From: Clostridiaceae bacterium JG1575
GTDB lineage: Bacteria > Bacillota > Clostridia > Clostridiales > Clostridiaceae
Assembly: GCA_002838815.1 (NCBI GenBank)
Contig: LQGW01000035.1
Location: 1-64,000, forward strand
Reading direction: 5' to 3'
DNA length: 64,000 nucleotides
Shown: positions 59,608-64,000 of the stretch, piece by piece
How positions within the stretch are numbered: the stretch's first letter is position 1
How the letters are laid out: every line of letters starts with the position of its first letter
Translations under genes and position numbers: made by a program
Notes under the pieces: model-generated
Told to the model about the DNA's origin: nothing
Database searches by the model: none
What the model saw: the letters and a program-made list of their open reading frames with translations, nothing else

Positions 59608-60150
59608 ATGCGCTATTATCTCGTGGCGGTGCTCAATCGAGAGTCCAACAAGGAATTGGATGTTCTGCAGCGCCCCCTTCATAAAAAAGGCAAGAACTTC
59701 AAAAAATCCCCCTATATGTGCATTCCCTTGGATGTCTTGGAGGATCCGGATCTGAAAACCCTTGAAAAACACCTCCGAGACCTTTTAAAGCCCTTTCGCT
59801 ATTTTCATGTGGATCTCACGGGCAAATACATCAATCTGGCGGATGAACGCATCACAGGGCTGCCGGTGGCGAATTTCGGCTACCTCAAGAAAATTCAGCG
59901 CCACTTGAACGATTATCTGCACCTTTATGGCTATTGTGCCAGCGCCGAGCGGCCTACAGACAAGGACTTCATCCTTTCCATGAGCCAGGATCGCTTGCCG
60001 CGGGAGCTTGAAAATTCCTCGGATCTTTTTCAAACCGAAGACAACCGCCGAAAGTTTTTGGTCGATCGCATCGAGGTTTGGAAAACCCTCAACGCCAAAA
60101 AAGAATCCATTGTCTTTAGCGTCCCTTTGAAAAATCCCAATATTATTTAA
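59608..60150 (+). CDS. 2H phosphoesterase/2'-5' RNA-ligase-like protein without the HxT motifs
   Basis: Start at ATG 59608 (GGGAAAGGTTGACTCC upstream). 180 residues. Shape resembles LigT/2H proteins: RYYLVAVLNRESNKEL, then SPYMCIPLDVL where a 2H enzyme has PHITL, DLKTLEKHLRDLLKPF, YFHVDLTGKYI, and DFILSMSQDR where the second HxT/S motif belongs. Both catalytic histidines are missing, so activity is doubtful. Alternatively an unrelated fold. Unassigned. Confidence 0.45.
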   Translation: MRYYLVAVLNRESNKELDVLQRPLHKKGKNFKKSPYMCIPLDVLEDPDLKTLEKHLRDLLKPFRYFHVDLTGKYINLADERITGLPVANFGYLKKIQRHLNDYLHLYGYCASAERPTDKDFILSMSQDRLPRELENSSDLFQTEDNRRKFLVDRIEVWKTLNAKKESIVFSVPLKNPNII

Positions 60151-60278
60151 GGCCGCCTCGCAATGCGTGGGCCAAAAAAAGTTTTTGTCCTGTAACCATT
60201 TACCCGGGTTTCACCCGCAGAGGCTTTGTACTATCATGAAGGATAAGAAGAAATCTCCCAATGAAAGGGGGCCTGACA

Positions 60279-60764
60279 TTGAGACTTAAGGAACTATTTG
60301 CTGTTCAAAAAACCTTGAATGAGCGTATCGTGGCTGAGCATGGATTGGATCCTTCCACCCTGCGCAATCAAAAATTCCTCGCTCTTTTGACCGAGCTGGG
60401 TGAATTGGCCAATGAAACTCGCTGCTTTAAATATTGGAGCACCAAGCCGCCTTCTGCGCGGGACGTTATCTTGGAGGAGTATGTGGACTGCCTCCACTTT
60501 ATCTTGACCATCGGCTTGGACAACGGCTACACCAACGTCCGGCCGGAGCCCACCACGGAGGTTCAAGACCTCAACACTCAGTTCTTGAATCTTTTTTTGG
60601 CCGTCAATGAACTGGTTTCCTTTTCCTCCCTGAACTCCTATGAAGTGTTGCTGGAAGATTTCAGCGCCTTGGGACGAACCCTTGGCTTCACCGAAGAGGA
60701 CGTCATCCAAGCGTATATGCAAAAGAATCAGATCAATCACCAGCGTCAAGATGACAACTACTAA
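60279..60764 (+). CDS. dut: Dimeric dUTPase
   Basis: Start probably TTG 60279 (AAAGGGGG about ten bases upstream); ATG at 60261 is an alternative with no site. 161 residues. LLTELGELANETR and EEYVDCLHFILTIG hold the metal-binding acidic residues of the all-alpha MazG-like dimeric dUTPase group, common in Firmicutes and phages. Hydrolyses dUTP to dUMP. Terminator follows. Confidence 0.85.
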   Translation: MRLKELFAVQKTLNERIVAEHGLDPSTLRNQKFLALLTELGELANETRCFKYWSTKPPSARDVILEEYVDCLHFILTIGLDNGYTNVRPEPTTEVQDLNTQFLNLFLAVNELVSFSSLNSYEVLLEDFSALGRTLGFTEEDVIQAYMQKNQINHQRQDDNY

Positions 60765-60788
60765 AAAACGGCTTCCGAGCCGTTTTTT
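60764..60788 (+). terminator. Terminator of the dUTPase gene
   Basis: AAAAACGGCT-tccg-AGCCGTTTTTT, stem plus T-run. Confidence 0.9.
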
Positions 60789-60806
60789 CTTATCCGCCTG
60801 CTGGGC

Positions 60807-60812
60807 TATAAT
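60807..60812 (+). promoter_or_regulatory. -10 element for dnaD-dnaC
   Basis: TATAAT 34 bases before the ATG at 60846; GAAAGGAAACATCACC serves as ribosome site. Confidence 0.6.
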
Positions 60813-60845
60813 TGAAGAAGAACTCCAACGAAAGGAAACATCACC

Positions 60846-61796
60846 ATGGGCAACATTACTTTGGGGCGACTAGGATCCGTCACCTGGGTCCCCGAGATCA
60901 TCATAGAACAAGAACTGCGACGAGCCAAAGGCGACGACGTAAAGGTCCTCTTGGCGCTTTTGCATGCTGCCCAAAAGGATTTACTCATCACTGGGGAGGG
61001 GCTCGCAACGCTTTGCAATCTGAGCTCCACGCAAATCATCACCGCCTGCGAATATTGGAATGAGCGGGGATTTTTGACCATTGAAGCCATGGACGCTTCC
61101 GGCAACATGGACTTGACGTTTGACGAGAGCGCCTTCCAGGCACCTAAAAATCTCAAGGAGGCTCCTGTTGACACAGAGCTCCTGCATCATTTTCAGGATC
61201 TTTGCGCCTCCCTGGAATCCATGCTGGGCACGCCTCTTTCCGTAAGTCAGATTAATTATCTGCACGATCTGCATAATCTTTATGGGTTTTCCGATGAAGC
61301 GATCCTCCTGCTCTTTGGCGTAGGCGCCCAAAAAGGCAAGGGGTACATGGATCAGGTCGCCAAGGACTGGTATGAGGCCGGTGTGGTGTCGGGCGATGAA
61401 GCCAGCGCGATGATTCGAAAATTTGAAGAGCGTTGGAACAGCATTCGGGCACTTTTTCGCTACATGGGCATGGATCCCTCCACCATTGCCAAACCTCAAG
61501 AAGAACAGCTCAGCCGCTGGCTGGGCGCTTACGGGTTCAATCTGGAAATGACCAAACTCGCCGCCAAGCGCTGCATCACCCAGCTGGGGCGTGCCGATCT
61601 TAATTACATTGAAGGCATTTTAAAGCGCTGGCTGAAACTCGAAATCAAAACCCCACAGGACGTGGCTCAAAAGGACACTGCGCCCAAAGGAGCCCCCTCC
61701 AAAGGACGCCGGGGCCCCGCCCCCTACGAGCAACGCACCTTGGACTATAAGGAAATTGAAAAAAGTCTGCTCACCTGGAGAGAAGATCATGACTAA
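60846..61796 (+). CDS. DnaD-like replication initiation protein
   Basis: 316 residues. N-terminal winged-helix-like region (GDDVKVLLALLHAAQKD...LCNLSSTQIITACEYWNERGF in sections) and C-terminal DnaD/DnaB-domain helices repeated around VSQINYLHDLHNLYGF and GAYGFNLEMTKLAAKRC. Acts with DnaC-type loader in primosome assembly at oriC. Followed with eight-base overlap by the loader gene. Confidence 0.9.
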   Translation: MGNITLGRLGSVTWVPEIIIEQELRRAKGDDVKVLLALLHAAQKDLLITGEGLATLCNLSSTQIITACEYWNERGFLTIEAMDASGNMDLTFDESAFQAPKNLKEAPVDTELLHHFQDLCASLESMLGTPLSVSQINYLHDLHNLYGFSDEAILLLFGVGAQKGKGYMDQVAKDWYEAGVVSGDEASAMIRKFEERWNSIRALFRYMGMDPSTIAKPQEEQLSRWLGAYGFNLEMTKLAAKRCITQLGRADLNYIEGILKRWLKLEIKTPQDVAQKDTAPKGAPSKGRRGPAPYEQRTLDYKEIEKSLLTWREDHD

Positions 61797-62796
61797 TCTG
61801 CACGCGAAGGTAATGAAACGCTATGAATCGCTTCGGCAAAACGCCGAGGCCCTCGCCCGCTCCAATCAGGCCCTGATTTATGAGACCATTCCCCGCATCG
61901 CTGTTTTGGAAGATGAAATGCGCCGCCAATCCCTAGCTTGCGCCCGAGCGATCTTGAAAAAGCCCGAGGAAGCCGCCCGAGAAATTGAGCGGATGAAACG
62001 CAGCAATTTGGATCTGCGCCAAGAAAAAGCGGAGCTTTTGGTCGCCCATGGACATCCTGCGGATTTCATGGAACCGCACTACCAATGCCCCCTTTGTCAA
62101 GATTCGGGATACCTTGGACTAAAAAAATGCCCCTGCTACAGCCGGCGCATGGCGGAAATTATTCTGGAAACCTCAGACTTCAAAGACCTCATGGTAAATT
62201 CCACCTTTTTTCATTTCAATGAAAGCCTCTTTGATGATGAGGCTAAAGACCCTTCTTATAACAAAACGGCGCGGGCCAACATGAAAAATAACCTAAGTCT
62301 GGCCAAGAAATACGTGAGGGAATTTAAAAACCATACCGAAAATTTGTATTTTTATGGTCCCGCGGGGACCGGCAAGACTTTTTTGGCCAGCTGTATTGCC
62401 CACGAATTGGTGAAGCGAGGCTTCCTCGTGATCTACCGCACCGCCGCCCAACTGATGGAGGACCTCAAGCAAGTGATCTTCCAAGGCAATCAAGAGCGCA
62501 AGGACCTTCTTTTAACCTGCGACCTACTGATTATCGACGATCTGGGTACGGAAATGCCTACCGATCTTTCCCGCACCGAACTCTTCAACCTCATCAATCA
62601 ACGGCTTCTGCACCAAAAAAAGATGATCATCTCCGCCAATTTGGGCTTAGAGCATGTGCGGGATCAATACTCGGAGCGATTGGCCTCACGAATCATGGGT
62701 GATTTTCTCCTCATGCCTTTTTTCGGGCAGGATCTGCGCCTCAAAAAAGGGCAGCGGCAAAGCAAAGCCTTCCGAAGGGACTTGATTCAGCGCTGA
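61789..62796 (+). CDS. Replicative helicase loader (DnaI/DnaC-type AAA+ ATPase)
   Basis: Start at ATG 61789 (TGGAGAGAAGATC upstream). 335 residues. N-terminal helicase-binding zinc motif CPLCQDSGYLGLKKCPC, Walker A GPAGTGKT about residue 190, Walker B LLIIDDLGTE, sensor SANLGLEH, C-terminal arginine region RLASRIMGDFL. Loads the replicative helicase together with DnaD. Ends about 50 bases before the tRNA-array terminator. Confidence 0.9.
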   Translation: MTNLHAKVMKRYESLRQNAEALARSNQALIYETIPRIAVLEDEMRRQSLACARAILKKPEEAAREIERMKRSNLDLRQEKAELLVAHGHPADFMEPHYQCPLCQDSGYLGLKKCPCYSRRMAEIILETSDFKDLMVNSTFFHFNESLFDDEAKDPSYNKTARANMKNNLSLAKKYVREFKNHTENLYFYGPAGTGKTFLASCIAHELVKRGFLVIYRTAAQLMEDLKQVIFQGNQERKDLLLTCDLLIIDDLGTEMPTDLSRTELFNLINQRLLHQKKMIISANLGLEHVRDQYSERLASRIMGDFLLMPFFGQDLRLKKGQRQSKAFRRDLIQR

Positions 62797-62844
62797 GGGA
62801 TGCTCCGCGACGACAATTCCTTCATTAGCCAATCAAAAAGCGTA

Positions 62845-62884
62845 AAAAAAGAACTGCCTGCTTCGAAAAGCAGGCAGTTCTTGT
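62845..62884. terminator. Bidirectional terminator between dnaC and the tRNA array
   Basis: AAGAACTGCCTGCTT / AAGCAGGCAGTTCTT (about 62849-62882), A-run to the left giving U-tract for the minus-strand tRNAs. Confidence 0.85.
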
Positions 62885-62918
62885 CGCTGTTTTCTTCGGG
62901 TGGGAACCGAAGCAAAAA

Positions 62919-62995
62919 TGGCGACCCAGAAGGGACTCGAACCCTCGACCTCCGGCGTGACAGGCCGGCACTCTAACCATCTGAGCCACTGGGCC
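62919..62995 (-). tRNA. tRNA-Asp (anticodon GTC), copy 1
   Basis: Minus-strand cloverleaf, acceptor GGCCCAG / CTGGGTC, anticodon stem-loop CCGGC-CTGTCAC-GCCGG, encoded CCA. GTC anticodon. Confidence 0.95.
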
Positions 62996-63001
62996 GTATA
63001 A

Positions 63002-63077
63002 TGGTGGGAACAACAGGGATCGAACCTGTGACCCTCTGCTTGTAAGGCAGATGCTCTCCCAGCTGAGCTATGCTCCC
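63002..63077 (-). tRNA. tRNA-Val (anticodon TAC), copy 1
   Basis: Minus-strand cloverleaf, acceptor GGGAGCA / TGTTCCC, anticodon loop CTTACAA in TCTGC...GCAGA, encoded CCA. T-loop sequence GTTCGATCC. Confidence 0.95.
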
Positions 63078-63099
63078 ATAAATATGAATCGCAGTATTT

Positions 63100-63174
63100 T
63101 GGTGACCCCTAGGAGAATCGAACTCCTGTTACCACCGTGAAAGGGTGGTGTCTTAACCGCTTGACCAAGGGGCC
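63100..63174 (-). tRNA. tRNA-Glu (anticodon TTC), copy 1
   Basis: Minus-strand cloverleaf, acceptor GGCCCCT / AGGGGTC, anticodon loop CTTTCAC in ACC...GGT, encoded CCA. TTC anticodon. Confidence 0.95.
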
Positions 63175-63179
63175 GTATA

Positions 63180-63256
63180 TGGCGACCCAGAAGGGACTCG
63201 AACCCTCGACCTCCGGCGTGACAGGCCGGCACTCTAACCATCTGAGCCACTGGGCC
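63180..63256 (-). tRNA. tRNA-Asp (anticodon GTC), copy 2
   Basis: Identical in sequence to copy 1 through the whole tRNA. Five bases from tRNA-Glu copy 1 and part of the second Glu-Val-Asp unit. Confidence 0.95.
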
Positions 63257-63261
63257 GTATA

Positions 63262-63337
63262 TGGTGGGAACAACAGGGCTCGAACCTGTGACCCTCTGCT
63301 TGTAAGGCAGATGCTCTCCCAGCTGAGCTATGCTCCC
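63262..63337 (-). tRNA. tRNA-Val (anticodon TAC), copy 2
   Basis: Same as copy 1 except a T-loop change, GTTCGAGCC here against GTTCGATCC in copy 1. Confidence 0.95.
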
Positions 63338-63359
63338 ATAATACGATTCATATTAAAAA

Positions 63360-63434
63360 TGGTGACCCCTAGGAGAATCGAACTCCTGTTACCACCGTGA
63401 AAGGGTGGTGTCTTAACCGCTTGACCAAGGGGCC
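63360..63434 (-). tRNA. tRNA-Glu (anticodon TTC), copy 2
   Basis: Identical in sequence to copy 1. First transcribed gene of the array. Confidence 0.95.
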
Positions 63435-63498
63435 ACAAATCCCGCATTTTCAGGCATTCTCTTGAAAAAGAGCGTACCCTGAAGCGCTGACATAGACT

Positions 63499-63528
63499 AT
63501 AATAACCTACTTGAAGAAGTCATGTCAA
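63499..63528 (-). promoter_or_regulatory. Promoter of the tRNA array
   Basis: TTGACA (63523-63528) and TATTAT (63499-63504) on the minus strand with an 18-base spacer, about 65 bases before tRNA-Glu. Confidence 0.75.
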
Positions 63529-63629
63529 CTAATATTTTCTTCTTTTTTGTGTTTAGGGCCCGAACATAGGCCCCTAAAGAGGGATTGGAGGGGTCGGGAC
63601 CTCCGCGCCCGACCCCCCTTTTCCCGGAT

Positions 63630-64000
63630 CTATTCCAACGGATTTTCCGTCAACGGTCCCCGTCCCCGCTCCCGAAGCGCCACAAGGGCACAGCTTTCAA
63701 AATACCCCACGTGATGCTCCTCACAAAAAGAGCGGATCGCTTCGCTGCGGGCCCCAGGCTGAGCCACCACAAAGCGTACTCCCGCCTTTACGGCATCGGC
63801 TAAAAACTCAAGCCCCACTTCCGGACGGACCACTAAATCCAACACCACGGGGTTAAAGGGCAACTTGGTCCAATCGTTGTAGACGCCTTCCCCTGAGATT
63901 GCCTTGGGGTGGAATCCTACGACTTCATAGCCGTGATCCTGCAGCGCCCGAAAAATTTGATGAGCCACCTTATCCGGCGCTGTGACGTTGCCTAAAACCA
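63630..64000 (-). CDS. CoA-binding protein, partial (5' end beyond window)
   Basis: The coding frame stays open to the window edge and begins outside it. Visible about 123 residues include VLGNVTAPDKVAHQIF, HGYEVVGFHPKA, LPFNPVVLDLVVRPE and FVVAQPGARSEA, a Rossmann-like CoA_binding (YccU-type) domain. The nucleotide-binding start is missing. It ends LTENPLE; a GGGGTCGGG/CCCGACCCC hairpin (63590-63616) follows. Confidence 0.8.
   Translation of the reverse strand, partial: VLGNVTAPDKVAHQIFRALQDHGYEVVGFHPKAISGEGVYNDWTKLPFNPVVLDLVVRPEVGLEFLADAVKAGVRFVVAQPGARSEAIRSFCEEHHVGYFESCALVALRERGRGPLTENPLE

Noticed and set aside
62919-63434. Repeated array near the right end considered as CRISPR
   Set aside because: The repeats are complete tRNA genes, not spaced short repeats.

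Overview
The window reads as a stretch of chromosome from an anaerobic, amino-acid-fermenting Firmicute of moderate GC content. I infer this from a complete B12-dependent ornithine fermentation operon, Firmicutes-type housekeeping genes (DnaD/DnaC-type primosome genes, a class III fructose-1,6-bisphosphatase, YycJ, dimeric dUTPase), PRD-regulated PTS genes, a lysine riboswitch and frequent GTG/TTG starts behind strong AGGAGG-type sites. It is compatible with Clostridia or Tissierellia, but I cannot name a genus. I see no rRNA, CRISPR array, intact insertion sequence or prophage.

Layout. 1-1.4 kb: an AT-rich stretch and an ArsR-type winged-helix protein. 1.6-11.7 kb (minus strand): nine tightly packed surface-polymer genes, namely a CapA-type metallophosphatase, a flippase, a Wzy/ligase-like protein, a deacetylase-like protein lacking its metal ligands, two sugar-transfer-type ATP-grasp proteins, an opine-dehydrogenase-family enzyme, a third ATP-grasp ligase and a PLP enzyme. 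A DegT-family aminotransferase sits across a 1 kb gene-free gap. 14-20.4 kb: tRNA-Pro, an ABC/FtsX exporter with its TetR regulator, and a membrane protein. 20.4-23.1 kb: a TtcA-like thiolase and two lipoproteins. 23.3-31.2 kb: the ornithine operon (ord-ortA-ortB-oraS-oraE-reactivase-racemase). 31.6-36.4 kb: UbiA-family prenyltransferase, 2-hydroxyacid dehydrogenase, an unknown membrane protein and PEP carboxykinase. 36.6-42.7 kb: a PRD regulator driving a split transketolase and a Ula-type PTS (EIIA, EIIB, EIIC).

42.8-55.4 kb: DUF1576 membrane protein, tRNA-Thr, a MoxR/DUF58/membrane-protein operon, fbp, two divergent XRE regulators, an SRPBCC-like protein, a metallo-beta-lactamase-fold protein and an amino-acid ABC transporter behind a lysine riboswitch. 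55.7-59.3 kb: murA-yycJ-SEC-C-rlmH running toward a second RlmH-like gene on the opposite strand. 59.6-62.8 kb: a 2H-like protein, dUTPase and dnaD-dnaC. 62.9-63.4 kb: six tRNAs arranged as a duplicated Glu-Val-Asp unit, then a CoA-binding protein cut by the window end.

The strongest novel signal is the RlmH pair at 55694-56544. One protein keeps the SAM-binding knot but lacks the catalytic C-terminal tail; its tail-to-tail neighbour keeps the tail but has lost the SAM motif. Known RlmH homodimers build their active site from exactly these two parts on different subunits, so the pair looks like an enforced heterodimer. A second candidate is the 1.6-11.7 kb locus, which could make or decorate a surface polymer with opine or amino-acid groups.
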